This document shows positions 1 to 9,855 of a stretch of 64,000 nt of DNA, one piece after another. The translations under genes were made by a program, and so were the position numbers. This DNA comes from Roseateles terrae (lineage in GTDB: Bacteria > Pseudomonadota > Gammaproteobacteria > Burkholderiales > Burkholderiaceae_C): positions 770,069 through 834,068 of the forward strand of contig NZ_JACHXO010000001.1 in the NCBI RefSeq assembly GCF_014192155.1, in the 5' to 3' direction. Every line of letters starts with the position of its first letter. The stretch's first letter is position 1. The notes below the pieces were generated by a model. It saw only the letters and a program-made list of their open reading frames with translations, was not told the DNA's origin and searched no databases.

Positions 1-328
1 GGGCCTTCTGCATGCGCTCGGCCACCCCGGCGTCGACCTGGCCCTGCACGGCGATCAGCCGCTCGCGATACGACGGCTCCTGCGGACGCAGCACCGTCAG
101 CACTTCCCAGGCCCAGGCGGCTTCAGCGAGCTGGCCCTTCTGCTCCAGGTCCTTGGCCCGCTGGTATTGCGCCAGTTCGAACTCACCCACCGGTCCACGC
201 GCCACTGGCGGTGGCGCATCGGGCGCACGCTCCCCCACGGTGGCGGTGGTTGTGCAGGCCGACAGCAGCGTCGCGCCCACCAGCAGCACCGGCAGCGCCG
301 CACGCCTGCATTGCGCCAACGCGTTCAT
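1..328 (-). CDS. Lipoprotein with probable TPR-like helices, C-terminus cut by window edge
   Basis: About 109 codons are present; the 3' end lies outside the window. The protein starts with a lipoprotein signal: positive residues, a hydrophobic stretch and a lipobox ending L-S-A-C with Cys at residue 25, so it is probably an outer-membrane or periplasmic lipoprotein. After a Pro/Ala-rich spacer, a helical segment with A-x-Y-x-R-A-K-x-L-E-x-K-G-Q-L-A-E-A spacing looks like the start of a tetratricopeptide repeat. The ATG overlaps the stop of the upstream deacetylase gene by four bases (ATGA at 325-328), so the two are translationally coupled. It is the last visible gene of a kinase-deacetylase-lipoprotein set after vgrG. 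The specific role is unknown. Confidence 0.7.
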   Translation of the reverse strand, partial: MNALAQCRRAALPVLLVGATLLSACTTTATVGERAPDAPPPVARGPVGEFELAQYQRAKDLEQKGQLAEAAWAWEVLTVLRPQEPSYRERLIAVQGQVDAGVAERMQKA

Positions 329-1362
329 GGCGCGCCTCCGATCTTGCGGCTGGTCTGCAGCCGGGCCTTGAAGGCCTCCAGATCGTGGTCGCCAAAAATC
401 ATGGTGCGTCGCAGCATCAAGGGCTGCGCAAAGAAGGCATTGCCGCCCGGATTCACCGTGACCGCCAGATTGAACTTCTGCCGCGTCAATTGGTCCAGCA
501 CCAGCTCATTCGCATCCCCATACGGATACGCAAATTGCCGCACCGGGCTGTTCAGCCGCTTCTCCAGCAAGTCGCGCGGGAAGACCACTTCCTGCTCGAT
601 GTTGCGGGCATAACGCTCGTCGTTTTCACCGGCGGTCCGCTCGATCAGATTGCGGTGCGACTTGGAATGGGACTGGATGTCCATGAAGCCGGACGTCGAC
701 ATCTCCTGCAACTGCGGCCACGTCAACGCGTCGCCCGCACCGAGGAAATCGGTGTAGACAAACATGGTGGCCGGCAGTCCCAGCTTCTTGAGCACCGGGA
801 ATGCAAAGCGATAGACCGACTCATACCCGTCGTCAAAGGTGATGACCACCGACTTGGCCGGCAGCGGCTGCTTGCCCTCCAAGTAGGGTCCGAGCTGCCC
901 CAGCTTGAGCACCCGGTAGTTGTTCTTCACCAGCCATTCCATCTGGGCGCTGAAGTTGGCGGGAGACACCGCCATCTTGCCGCCCACCGTGCCAATGCGG
1001 TGGTAACACAGCACCGGCACCGTCTGATAGGTGCCCGGCCACACCCCCAAGGGGTTCTGCGGCTTGAGCGGCACCACGATCGGTTGGCCGGCCTCCAGCT
1101 TCGTCAGGCCACCATTGGCGTCACTGATCTGCCAGTCGTTGTCTTCGCCGCCCAGCAGCCGGGCCGCCAGCCCCCGCAGCGAATCGCCGCTGGTGGGCAC
1201 ATAGATCATCAATCGGTCATTACGGGCCAGCACCTGGCCGGACAGCGTGGGCTGGTCCGGCGTGCTGGGGCTCACAGGCGGCTGGGCCGGCGGTGTGGAC
1301 GTGCATCCACACAGCGCAAGAACCACCGCCGCGCATGCACCCTGCAGGGAGGTCAGTTTCAT
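325..1362 (-). CDS. Polysaccharide deacetylase (CE4/NodB) lipoprotein with LysM-like domain
   Basis: 345 residues. A lipoprotein signal ends in L-C-G-C (Cys20), placing it in the cell envelope. Residues about 53-100 resemble a LysM-type glycan-binding module. The NodB deacetylase domain follows: metal-binding motif TFDDG at 175-179, the His pair of motif 2 in SHSKSH (H232, H236), and the RQFAYPYG motif near 274-281. Family enzymes remove acetyl or other acyl groups from N-acetylglucosamine polymers with a divalent metal, so peptidoglycan or an exopolysaccharide is the likely substrate. It begins 11 bases after the kinase gene and overlaps the next lipoprotein gene by ATGA. This suggests an envelope-remodelling role linked to the secretion system, which is inference. 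Confidence 0.88.
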   Translation of the reverse strand: MKLTSLQGACAAVVLALCGCTSTPPAQPPVSPSTPDQPTLSGQVLARNDRLMIYVPTSGDSLRGLAARLLGGEDNDWQISDANGGLTKLEAGQPIVVPLKPQNPLGVWPGTYQTVPVLCYHRIGTVGGKMAVSPANFSAQMEWLVKNNYRVLKLGQLGPYLEGKQPLPAKSVVITFDDGYESVYRFAFPVLKKLGLPATMFVYTDFLGAGDALTWPQLQEMSTSGFMDIQSHSKSHRNLIERTAGENDERYARNIEQEVVFPRDLLEKRLNSPVRQFAYPYGDANELVLDQLTRQKFNLAVTVNPGGNAFFAQPLMLRRTMIFGDHDLEAFKARLQTSRKIGGAP

Positions 1363-1373
1363 TGCGGCAGTGT

Positions 1374-3944
1374 TCAGCGTGGGCGACCGTTGGAGGGCGA
1401 CTTGTTCTTGGCCGCCGCGGCGGCCAGCGCGGCCGTGGTGCGGATGGTCTCGGGCTTGCTCTGGCCGGCCGTCAGTGCCTGACGGTCCTGCAGCGCCTGG
1501 GCCATCTGGTCGAACGCCGCATACAGCAGACCGAATTCGTCCTTGCGCTGTTCGCGGATGCGGAAGGCATATCGGCCGCGGGCGATTTCCCCCAGCGCCT
1601 CATTCATCAGCTTGATCGGACGCGAGAACCAGTTGCCCACCACATACATGGCAATGGCAACCGCCAGCACCGTGACCAAGGCCAGGATGGCCATCAGCGT
1701 ACGGGACAGGCGCACCACGCTCTCCAGCGGGCGCTCCGGCAGACCCAGGGCCACATGCCCCACCACCTTGTCGTTGTAGGTGATGGCGGTCTCGAAGCCG
1801 AGTACCGGCTCCCGACCCACCAGATACCGGGTTCGCTTGACCCCACCCAGCTCACCCAGCACTTCCCCGCTGGGCGTCTGATAGGCCTTGCCCACCGTTT
1901 CCGCATTGCTGGAGGCGCGCACGATGTTGTCCTTGTCGGACAGCGTGAGGCTTTGGAAGTCCCGCGTCTTCATCATCTCGGCCAGCAGCACGTCGACGGT
2001 CACCCAGTCTTCCGCCAGCGCCGGGGTTGCGTTCTGCACGGCGATGAAGCGGCTCAGCGCGGCGCCGGAATCGGCCACCTGCTGCATCATGGCGCCGTAC
2101 TGCCGGTCCAGGATGATGGTGCAGGTGATGGCCATCACGATGGCGACGATGGCCGCCATCATCGCGGTCCACTTCACCCGCAGCGGAATGATGCGCGGAC
2201 GGTCCACCGCCTGCGACTCCTCGTCGATCTCCGACAGCACGCGGGTCAGCGCATCGGCCAGTTCGGCGCCGCTGGGGAAGCGGTCGTCCGGCGCCTTGGC
2301 CAGACAGCGATCCACCACCCGGCGCAGCGAGGCCGGGATGTTGGGACGCAGCTTGTTCAGCGGCGTCGGCTCTTCCTTGGCGATCTTCAGGGCCAGGTTC
2401 ACCACGCTGTCGCCGGTGAACGGACGCTGGCCGGTGAGCATCTGGTACATGACGATGCCGACCGAGAACAGGTCGGCCCGTCCGTCGATCTTCTCGCCGT
2501 TGATCTGCTCCGGCGACATGTATTGCGGCGTGCCCAGCACATCGCCCACGCGGGTGCGCTGCTCTCCCTTGGTGGACTCCATGTGGGCAATGCCGAAGTC
2601 CATCACCTTGATGTCCAGCGTGCCCTTGGAGCGGGCAATGTTGCCCGGCTTGATGTCCCGGTGGACGATGCCGCGCTTGTGCGAATAGTCCAGGGCGCGG
2701 GCGAGCTGGATGCTCATCACCACCACGTCGCGGATCGGCAGCGGCTTGCCGGGTTCCAGCACGTCGGCCAGCGATTCGCCGTCCAGCAGCTCCATGGCCA
2801 TGTAGGGACGGCCGTCGATCTCACCCACGTCATGCACGGTGACGATGTTGGGGTGCGACAGGCCGCCGGAGGCGCGGGCTTCGCGCAGGAAGCGCGCGCG
2901 GTATTCCTCGTCCTCACACAGCGAGGCGTGCAGGAACTTGATGGCCACGTCACGGCCGATGCCGGGATCGTGCGCCTTGAACACGCTGGCCATGCCGCCG
3001 CGACCCAGGCGTTCGCGGATTTCATAGCGGCCGACCTGGCGGACCGGCATGTCGGCCTGCGGGCTGGGCGCACCGCTGCGGGCGACCGGCACGGGTGGCG
3101 TCAGCGGACCGCCGGGCAGCGTGGCCGCACGGAAAGCCGCTTCGGCTTCCGCTTGCAGCGAAGGATCGAAATGCGTGGCGGCGAATTCGGAGTCGTCATC
3201 GTCGTCGTCCGCCGGCTCGTTGATGATCGGTGACTGGAAACGGCGGGTGACGGGCTTGCTGGGCGGCGGGACCGGCACAGACGGCGCAGCCGCCACGGCC
3301 GGGGCCACCGGGGCGGCCGGTGCCACCGGCACGGCTGCGGGCGCAGGGGCTGCGGTCGTCGATGCCGTCGGCGTCGCCACTGCCGCCGCAGGCGTCGCAG
3401 CAGCTACAGGCGCATTGGCGTGGGCGGGTGCAGCCACCACCGGGGCGGCGGCGGGCGGCACTGGTGCAGCGGCAGGCTGAACAGGCGCGGCGTCCGACGT
3501 CGAGCCCGGCTGAGCGACGGCGGGCGTCCCACCCTGCGAAGCGGCCGCGGCATTGGTACGCGCGGCGGCAGCGGCGGCCGCCATGGCCTTGAAGGTGGCG
3601 CCCGGCACCAGCACGGTGGCGTCATCGCTCGCCGCGCTGTCCGGCAGCGCCGCGCCAGGCGTCAGGTCGAGGTCATTTGCGGCGTCCGCAGAGGCTGGAG
3701 AAGTAGAGGGGGACGTCGTCACAGGCAGCGTGTCGGCGGCGGGCGAACCCGCCGTGCCGGAATCAGGAGTGGAGGAAGACTCCGCATGAGGCGTGACACG
3801 ATTGGCCGCGGTGATGGGCGGCATGCGTTCCAGCGGCATCGCGGCCGTGGTGATCCGGGTGGCGTCCGGATCCATCATCGGATCGTCCGGAACAGCCGGT
3901 CCGGTGCCCTTGTCGGGCCGTGGGTAACCTTCAGATCGTGACAT
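1374..3944 (-). CDS. Membrane Ser/Thr protein kinase with periplasmic sensor and C-terminal HAMP domain (T6SS-linked)
   Basis: 856 residues from the ATG at 3944; a TTG one codon earlier is less likely, and GAGG precedes the ATG. The first ~300 residues are Ala/Pro-rich and disordered with an acidic patch. A complete Hanks-type kinase domain spans about 307-572: glycine loop LGRGGMASVF, catalytic Lys336 (AIK), HRDIKPGN with Asp430, DFG with Asp449. A transmembrane helix (~592-613), a ~150-residue presumably periplasmic region, a second helix (~760-783) and a HAMP domain to the C-terminus follow. PpkA-type kinases post-translationally control T6SS by phosphorylating FHA proteins, and the position next to vgrG fits that role. 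The HAMP at the very end without any output domain is odd; it may transmit a periplasmic signal back to the kinase or to a dimer partner. Confidence 0.88.
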   Translation of the reverse strand: MSRSEGYPRPDKGTGPAVPDDPMMDPDATRITTAAMPLERMPPITAANRVTPHAESSSTPDSGTAGSPAADTLPVTTSPSTSPASADAANDLDLTPGAALPDSAASDDATVLVPGATFKAMAAAAAAARTNAAAASQGGTPAVAQPGSTSDAAPVQPAAAPVPPAAAPVVAAPAHANAPVAAATPAAAVATPTASTTAAPAPAAVPVAPAAPVAPAVAAAPSVPVPPPSKPVTRRFQSPIINEPADDDDDDSEFAATHFDPSLQAEAEAAFRAATLPGGPLTPPVPVARSGAPSPQADMPVRQVGRYEIRERLGRGGMASVFKAHDPGIGRDVAIKFLHASLCEDEEYRARFLREARASGGLSHPNIVTVHDVGEIDGRPYMAMELLDGESLADVLEPGKPLPIRDVVVMSIQLARALDYSHKRGIVHRDIKPGNIARSKGTLDIKVMDFGIAHMESTKGEQRTRVGDVLGTPQYMSPEQINGEKIDGRADLFSVGIVMYQMLTGQRPFTGDSVVNLALKIAKEEPTPLNKLRPNIPASLRRVVDRCLAKAPDDRFPSGAELADALTRVLSEIDEESQAVDRPRIIPLRVKWTAMMAAIVAIVMAITCTIILDRQYGAMMQQVADSGAALSRFIAVQNATPALAEDWVTVDVLLAEMMKTRDFQSLTLSDKDNIVRASSNAETVGKAYQTPSGEVLGELGGVKRTRYLVGREPVLGFETAITYNDKVVGHVALGLPERPLESVVRLSRTLMAILALVTVLAVAIAMYVVGNWFSRPIKLMNEALGEIARGRYAFRIREQRKDEFGLLYAAFDQMAQALQDRQALTAGQSKPETIRTTAALAAAAAKNKSPSNGRPR

Positions 3945-4238
3945 CAAAACGCCTCGCCGCGGCCAAGCGCCGCCTCATGCGTAATGGTCATTGTCTCTCT
4001 GTGGCAAAGCAATGAACCAAAGTCATCTGGGCATTCCAGATCGTCTTGCGGCTTTGTAACAACGAACGCTGACCGGGCCTTACCGGCCACCACGCCAGGT
4101 CACGATGGCTTACCTTTGGTCACGCGCGGACGTTTCCAACCGTGTCGCCAAGGCGACCGCTCCAGCGGTATTTGTTCACGGCTACCGGGCGCTGCGGCCC
4201 GTCGACATGCGCTGGCATCGGGCGCCGCTGAGGTCCGC
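3945..4238 (-). other. Non-coding gap between vgrG and the kinase gene
   Basis: About 290 bases with clearly lower GC than its flanks. Both neighbours read leftward, so it should hold the end of the vgrG transcript and possibly a promoter for the kinase-deacetylase-lipoprotein set. I could not find a convincing -35/-10 pair or a hairpin with a T-run. No ORF here has support. Confidence 0.5.
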
Positions 4239-6509
4239 TCAGTTCTGATTGACCTTCGAGCCCTTGAGCGTGATGTCCCCACTGGCCTTCACATTGACTT
4301 TGCCGCTGCCGATCACGGTGATGTCGGCGCCCTTGAGCTGGATGTCGCCATTGCTCTTGAGGGTCAGGGAGGCCGATCCGCACTTCAGCACCAGTTGGTC
4401 CTTGGCGTTGATGACCGCGCTCGCATCGGTGTTCACCGAATAATTGGCCCCTGCATTGAAGTCCATGGTGGCGCCGGACTTCACCGAATATTTGGCGCCC
4501 GCCGTGCGGCTCATGTTGGCCCCCGCGCTGTCGGAGATGTTGGTGCCGGCGCTGACGGACTTGCTCACGCCGATGGTTTCCTTGCTCAGGCCACCCACAC
4601 CGACGATTTTCACGCCGCCCACTTCCTGCATGAGCGCGCCACCCACCAGGTGGTTCATGGCGGCGCCCACGGTCAGCGCGTACGCGGCGCCAATGGTCTC
4701 TGCCTTGGCCAGTGCCACGGTGACCGTCTGGGTGGATCCGAAACTCTGGCTGTCGGCCCCGCCCACCGTCAGCGTATGGGTGCCCCCCACATCTTCCTTC
4801 TGATGGCCGCCCACCGTGAGCGATTCATTGGCGCCGACCTTCACCGTGCGGTTGGAGCCCACCGACATGTCCTGATTCACGCCAATGCTGATCGACTGGT
4901 TGTTCCCGACCGTCTGCTTCTGGTTGTTACCGACCGATTCGGTGTCGTCCACATCGATGGTGTCGGTGCGGTTGTTGTGCACGACCAGGGTCTGGTCATG
5001 CTCGATGGTGGACTGCATGTCGAATTGCCCATGCACGGTGATCATTTCCTTGCCGGCCGTGTCGTCCATCGAGAACTCGTTGTAGCCGGTGGCCTTGTGG
5101 CTCTTGGACTTGATGCCGCTCACCACGCCGCCGGCCGGCAGGTCAAAGGGCGGCATCTGCTCGCCGTTGTAGACCCGGCCGGTGATGAGGGGCTGGTCTG
5201 GATCCCCTTCCACAAAGTCGACCACCACTTCCTGCCCGATGCGCGGAATGGAGATGCCGCCCCAGCCTTTGCCGGCCCAGGGCTGCGACACGCGAATCCA
5301 GCAGGAGCTTTTTTCGTTGCGTTGGCCGCGGCGGTCCCAATGGAACTGCACTTTCACGCGGCCGTATCGGTCGGTGAAGATCTCTTCCCCGGACGGACCG
5401 GTGACGATGGCGGTCTGCGGCCCGGGCGCGGCCGGTTTGGGCGTGCGGCGCGGGGGGCGGAACTGCTGCTCGGCAGGGATGGCGGTGAAGCTGCAGCTCA
5501 GCGAGGATTCACCAGCGCCGGATTCGCTGGTGGCCTGCTGAAGGTGCAGCGTGGTGCCGGTGACCAGATAGTCCGCATTCTGGTCCTCCCGCGGATGCCG
5601 GGTGAGCGACAGGCGGTGGCCGGTGCACACGCCCTGCGCGTTGCAGCTGGCCTCGAAATACGCATGCGAGGTCTGCAGCTCGTCCAGTCGATCCTCCACA
5701 TACTGAGACCCGTCGGACGACTGGAGATAGCCCCCGGGAAAGTCGAAGATCTCGCTGTCGGACAGATCGTAGTCACGGGAACGGGCCTGGCTGGTCTCCA
5801 GCGCGCCCGAGGGCCGCTCGAAGTCGAAGTCGGTGATGACGACCTTGCCGGCGGTCATGCTCCGCACGGCGCTCCAGTGGTCCACATATTCCTGGGCGGG
5901 CGGCGACTGGGAGCTGCCCCCGTAGAACGGCAGCATCTCGCAATTCGGCGCGCAGTCGTGGGCGGTGGCGGAATCCGTCAGGACCAGCTTGTGGCCGCTC
6001 TCGTCGTGGGTGAAGTACCAGTAGATGCCTTCGTGCTCCAGCAGCCGGGCCACGAAGTTGTAGTCGGTTTCGCGGTACTGGACGCAGTACTTCCAGGTCC
6101 GGTACGGACGATTCAACTGGAATTCGAACTTCGCAACGGGGTGGTCGTCAAAGACGGCCTTGACGATGTCGGGCACCGTCAGTTCCTGGAAGATCCGGCA
6201 GTCGGCCGTCCGGGTCAGCAGCCAGAGCCAGGGCCGCAAGGTCATTTCGTAGACCGCATACCGGCCCTCGAACCCGCGCAGGGCAAACCGGGTGACGAAG
6301 CCGGACAGATGCCGGGGAGCATCGTCCCTCAGGGCGACGGTGACCTGGGCGGTCTTGCCGAGCAGGTCGCCCGCGTGCACGTCCTTATGCTCGCTGAGCA
6401 GCGTCAGGACTGTTTCGCCCAGCTCGCTCAGCTGCTCCCGCGCGACGCAGCGGTGCAGCCGCAGCACGTCCTCGGACAGCGGGGTCTTCAGTCGGAATGG
6501 GACGGCCAT
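4239..6509 (-). CDS. vgrG: Type VI secretion spike protein VgrG
   Basis: 756 residues. The N-terminal half is the gp27-like region with the VgrG hallmark Y-R-E-T-D-Y-N-F followed by L-L-E-H-E-G-I-Y-W-Y-F near residues 150-175. The gp5-like OB fold follows with Q-P-W-A-G-K-G-W-G and P-R-I-G-Q-E-V-V-V-D-F. The C-terminal third is a long series of short V-G-x-N/G repeats forming the beta-helix needle. VgrG trimers cap the Hcp tube and puncture target cells. The protein stops soon after the needle (last residues K-G-S-K-V-N-Q-N), so I see no fused effector domain. It follows clpV and a 160-residue unknown gene on the same strand. No PAAR gene is visible nearby. Confidence 0.97.
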   Translation of the reverse strand: MAVPFRLKTPLSEDVLRLHRCVAREQLSELGETVLTLLSEHKDVHAGDLLGKTAQVTVALRDDAPRHLSGFVTRFALRGFEGRYAVYEMTLRPWLWLLTRTADCRIFQELTVPDIVKAVFDDHPVAKFEFQLNRPYRTWKYCVQYRETDYNFVARLLEHEGIYWYFTHDESGHKLVLTDSATAHDCAPNCEMLPFYGGSSQSPPAQEYVDHWSAVRSMTAGKVVITDFDFERPSGALETSQARSRDYDLSDSEIFDFPGGYLQSSDGSQYVEDRLDELQTSHAYFEASCNAQGVCTGHRLSLTRHPREDQNADYLVTGTTLHLQQATSESGAGESSLSCSFTAIPAEQQFRPPRRTPKPAAPGPQTAIVTGPSGEEIFTDRYGRVKVQFHWDRRGQRNEKSSCWIRVSQPWAGKGWGGISIPRIGQEVVVDFVEGDPDQPLITGRVYNGEQMPPFDLPAGGVVSGIKSKSHKATGYNEFSMDDTAGKEMITVHGQFDMQSTIEHDQTLVVHNNRTDTIDVDDTESVGNNQKQTVGNNQSISIGVNQDMSVGSNRTVKVGANESLTVGGHQKEDVGGTHTLTVGGADSQSFGSTQTVTVALAKAETIGAAYALTVGAAMNHLVGGALMQEVGGVKIVGVGGLSKETIGVSKSVSAGTNISDSAGANMSRTAGAKYSVKSGATMDFNAGANYSVNTDASAVINAKDQLVLKCGSASLTLKSNGDIQLKGADITVIGSGKVNVKASGDITLKGSKVNQN

Positions 6510-6636
6510 GGCAGATCCAGGATGGGCGATCCGCGGACGGTAGTCCGCCTGGAACTGGCGCGAAAGCGACCAAAGTCATGGCGCGCTGAATCAGGGGACG
6601 GGGGGATCCCGGGGCTTGCACCCACCCCCGCAAGCT

Positions 6637-7119
6637 TTACTGGATGGGCAGTGCGGCGGTGAGGCACAGCACATCGCCGTCCTCGTCGTAATCGGCAGAG
6701 AGCTCAACGCCCTGCACGACCCACTGCTCCCATTCCACCGCATCGTCCTCGCCGTCCGAGGCTTCCGGCTCGCCATAGGCGGCCAGGGCCTCCTCACGGG
6801 TCTCCACGGTCCCCTCGGCAAGCGGTGTTACGCCGTCGTACGGCTCCACTTCCTCACTGCCCTGGGGGTAGTAGAAGATGCCGCTGAGGACCCGCGGCCC
6901 CTCGCCCCTGGGGGCGCCGTACTCGCGCTGGAACGCGTCGCGGCTGGAGAACGAGAACACGACACCCAGTTCGGTCAGCATCAGGAAGTCGGACTTCAAC
7001 TTCTGGATGCGGGCGGGGGTCAGGGCGGCATCGCCGTGGGCATGGGCCGCCACCGCCAGGTGAAGCGCCTCGTCCAGGTTGGTCAGGCCGAGCAGTTGGG
7101 GAAAGAGTTCCGGGTTCAT
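6637..7119 (-). CDS. Hypothetical acidic protein between clpV and vgrG
   Basis: 160 residues, strongly acidic in the C-terminal half, no signal peptide or membrane segment. I do not recognise a named family. A central pattern (G-V-V-F-S-F-S-S-R-D-A-F-Q-R-E-Y-G-A-P, then T-R-E-E-A-L-A-A-Y-G-E-P, then W-x-x-W) repeats a helix followed by Y-G-x-P, reminiscent of small immunity or chaperone-like proteins; this is only a resemblance. It lies in the same direction as the T6SS genes, 84 bases after clpV and 127 bases before vgrG, so it is probably a T6SS accessory or VgrG-specific adaptor. An immunity role has no partner effector visible here. Confidence 0.7.
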   Translation of the reverse strand: MNPELFPQLLGLTNLDEALHLAVAAHAHGDAALTPARIQKLKSDFLMLTELGVVFSFSSRDAFQREYGAPRGEGPRVLSGIFYYPQGSEEVEPYDGVTPLAEGTVETREEALAAYGEPEASDGEDDAVEWEQWVVQGVELSADYDEDGDVLCLTAALPIQ

Positions 7120-7203
7120 GCTGCGGATTGGAGCACACCGTCGCTCACACGCCGGTGCCGGTCACTCCGCCGCGTGCCGTCTGCGCCGCCTGGATCGATC
7201 CCC

Positions 7204-9855
7204 TCAATCAAACCCGTACTCGAAGTCCCCATCCTTCACACTCAACGCCACCTTCTCAATGCTGTGGCCCTGCGTCAGCCGCGTCAGGTACTCCCGGCTG
7301 ATGCGCGGCAGCACGGTGTTGGTGAGGATCGCGTCGATGACCCGCCCGCCGCTTTCCACCTCATTGCAGCGGCTGATGACCAGCTTCACCACATCTTCCC
7401 CATAGCTGAACGGCACACCCAGGTTGTCCGACACCCGGCGTTGAATACGGCCCAGCTGCAGACGGATGATCTGCCCCAGCATCTCTTCATTCAGCGGGTA
7501 GTACGGAATCGTGACCAGCCGCCCCAGCAGTGCCGCCGGGAACACCTTCAGCAGCGGCTCACGCAGCGCCTTGGCAATGCCGTCCGGTTCCGGCATCAGC
7601 TCCGGATCGGCGCACAGCTTCATGATCAGGTCGCTGCCCGCATTGCTGGTCAGCAGGATGATGGTGTTCTTGAAGTCGATGTAGCGCCCTTCCCCGTCTT
7701 CCATCCAGCCCTTGTCGAAGACCTGGAAGAACAGCTCATGCACGTCCGGATGGGCCTTCTCCACCTCGTCCAGCAGCACCACGCTGTAGGGCCGGCGGCG
7801 CACCGCCTCGGTCAGCACACCGCCCTCGCCGTAGCCCACATAGCCCGGAGGCGAACCCTTGAGCGTGGAGACGGTGTGCGCCTCCTGGAATTCGCTCATG
7901 TTGATGGTGATGACGTTCTGCTCACCGCCATACAGCGCCTCGGCCAGGGCCAGCGCGGTTTCGGTCTTGCCGACGCCTGAAGTGCCGGCCAGCAGGAACA
8001 CACCGATCGGCTTGTTGGGGTTGTCCAGGCGGGCCCGGCTGACTTCGATCCGCTTGGCGATCATCTCCAGCGCATGGCGCTGACCGATCACCCGCTGGTT
8101 CAGCGTGTCCGCGAGTTGCAGCACCGCCTGCAGTTCATTGCGCACCATGCGACCGACGGGGATGCCGGTCCAGTCCTGCACCACGCTGGCCACGGCCTGC
8201 TCGTCCACCGTCGGCAGGATCAGCGGCGCGTCGCCCTGCAGTTCGGCCAGCTCGGCGCGCAGCGTCTTCAGCTCGGCCAGCAGCGTCTCCCGGTCCGCTT
8301 CGGACGGCGCGTCTTCGCCTTCCTTGCGCAGCAGCGCATGCAGTTCGAGCACGCGGTCCACCAGGCCCTTTTCGCGGGCGTGCCGGGCTTCCAGCTCGGT
8401 GCGGCGTGTCTGCGCCAGGTCCAGTTCAGCAGCGACGCGGTTGCGACGCTCGGTCACGTCCATGCCGATGGCGGCTTCACGCTGGATGATCTCCTGCTCC
8501 ACTTCCAGGGCCTGGATGCGGCGCAGCGTGTCTTCGAGCTCTGCCGGGGTGGCATGCTGGCTCACCGCGACGCGGGCGCAAGCCGTGTCCAGCAGGCTCA
8601 CCGCCTTGTCCGGCAGCTGACGCGCGGGGATGTAGCGATGGGAGAGCCGCACGGCGGCTTCAATGCCTTCGTCCAGCAGCGCCACCCGGTGATGCTTTTC
8701 CAGCACCGATGCCACGCCGCGCAGCATCAGCACCGCCTTGGCTTCGTCCGGCTCCGGCACCTGCACCACCTGGAAGCGGCGGGTCAGTGCGGGGTCCTTT
8801 TCGATGTGCTTCTTGTATTCGGCCCAGGTGGTGGCAGCAATCGTGCGCAGCTTGCCGCGCGCCAATGCGGGCTTGAGCAGGTTGGCCGCATCGCCGGTCC
8901 CGGCCGCGCCGCCCGCACCGATCAGGGTGTGCGCTTCGTCGATGAACAGAATGATCGGCTTGGGCGAGGCCTGCACTTCGTCGATCACCGCCCGCAGGCG
9001 ATTCTCGAATTCGCCCTTCATGCTGGCGCCGGCCTGCAGCAGGCCGATGTCCAGCATGTAAAGCGACACGTCCTTGAGCTGCGGCGGCACGTCGCCCTGC
9101 GCCAGGCGCAACGCAAAGCCTTCCACCACCGCCGTCTTGCCAACACCCGCCTCGCCCGTGAGGATCGGGTTGTTCTGGCGACGGCGCATCAGGATGTCGA
9201 CAATCTGGCGGATCTCTTCATCACGGCCGGCCACCGGGTCGATCTCACCCTGGCGCGCACGCTCGGTCAGGTCGACCGCAAAGCGCTTGAGCGCCTCCTG
9301 CTTGCCCATGGCCGCCGGCGCGATGGCCCCACTGGCATCGCCGGGCGCAGCGCCCGGTTCGGCGGCGCGCATCGCCTGCTCCGGCGAGCCTTCCACCACC
9401 TTGGCGAAGTTCTCGCTCAGGTCGTCCACCGGAATGCGTTCGAACTGGCGCGACAACGCGAGCAGCGCATTGCGCATCGACGCCGTCTTGAGCAGACCCA
9501 CCACCAGGTGGCCGGTGCGAACCTGACCGTCGCCATACAGCAGCGAGCCATACACCCAGCCGCGCTCCACCGCGTTTTCCACCCAGCTCGACAGATCGGT
9601 GACCGAGGAGGCGCCTCGCGGCAGCCGGTCCAGCGAGGCCATCAGGTCCGCCGAGAGCTGCGCCGCATCCAGCTGGTAGTGCTTGATGATGCGGTGCAGG
9701 TCCGAATCCGGCGTGTTGAGGATCTGATAGATCCAGTGCTGCAGCTCCACAAATGGATTGCCGCGCAGCTTGCAGAAGACGGTCGCGCCTTCAATGGCCT
9801 TGTAGGCCAGCGGATTCAGTTTGCCAAACAGGCTGGTGCGAGAAATTTCGCTCAT
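7204..9855 (-). CDS. tssH: T6SS sheath-recycling AAA+ ATPase ClpV/TssH
   Basis: 883 residues, normal for ClpV. An N-terminal Clp-N domain precedes two AAA+ modules with Walker A motifs G-E-A-G-V-G-K-T and G-T-S-G-V-G-K-T, Walker B F-I-D-E-A-H and V-L-L-D-E-V-E-K, and a coiled middle domain between them. ClpV unfolds contracted TssB/TssC sheaths so that the subunits can be reused. The T6SS-specific N-terminus ([14 protein letters not shown]) separates it from housekeeping ClpB. The ATG overlaps the tssG stop by four bases (9852-9855), so translation is coupled. Confidence 0.97.
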   Translation of the reverse strand: MSEISRTSLFGKLNPLAYKAIEGATVFCKLRGNPFVELQHWIYQILNTPDSDLHRIIKHYQLDAAQLSADLMASLDRLPRGASSVTDLSSWVENAVERGWVYGSLLYGDGQVRTGHLVVGLLKTASMRNALLALSRQFERIPVDDLSENFAKVVEGSPEQAMRAAEPGAAPGDASGAIAPAAMGKQEALKRFAVDLTERARQGEIDPVAGRDEEIRQIVDILMRRRQNNPILTGEAGVGKTAVVEGFALRLAQGDVPPQLKDVSLYMLDIGLLQAGASMKGEFENRLRAVIDEVQASPKPIILFIDEAHTLIGAGGAAGTGDAANLLKPALARGKLRTIAATTWAEYKKHIEKDPALTRRFQVVQVPEPDEAKAVLMLRGVASVLEKHHRVALLDEGIEAAVRLSHRYIPARQLPDKAVSLLDTACARVAVSQHATPAELEDTLRRIQALEVEQEIIQREAAIGMDVTERRNRVAAELDLAQTRRTELEARHAREKGLVDRVLELHALLRKEGEDAPSEADRETLLAELKTLRAELAELQGDAPLILPTVDEQAVASVVQDWTGIPVGRMVRNELQAVLQLADTLNQRVIGQRHALEMIAKRIEVSRARLDNPNKPIGVFLLAGTSGVGKTETALALAEALYGGEQNVITINMSEFQEAHTVSTLKGSPPGYVGYGEGGVLTEAVRRRPYSVVLLDEVEKAHPDVHELFFQVFDKGWMEDGEGRYIDFKNTIILLTSNAGSDLIMKLCADPELMPEPDGIAKALREPLLKVFPAALLGRLVTIPYYPLNEEMLGQIIRLQLGRIQRRVSDNLGVPFSYGEDVVKLVISRCNEVESGGRVIDAILTNTVLPRISREYLTRLTQGHSIEKVALSVKDGDFEYGFD

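Noticed and set aside
3984-6662. An 892-codon plus-strand open frame opposite vgrG
   Set aside because: It mirrors the repeated VgrG needle codons and shows no family features.
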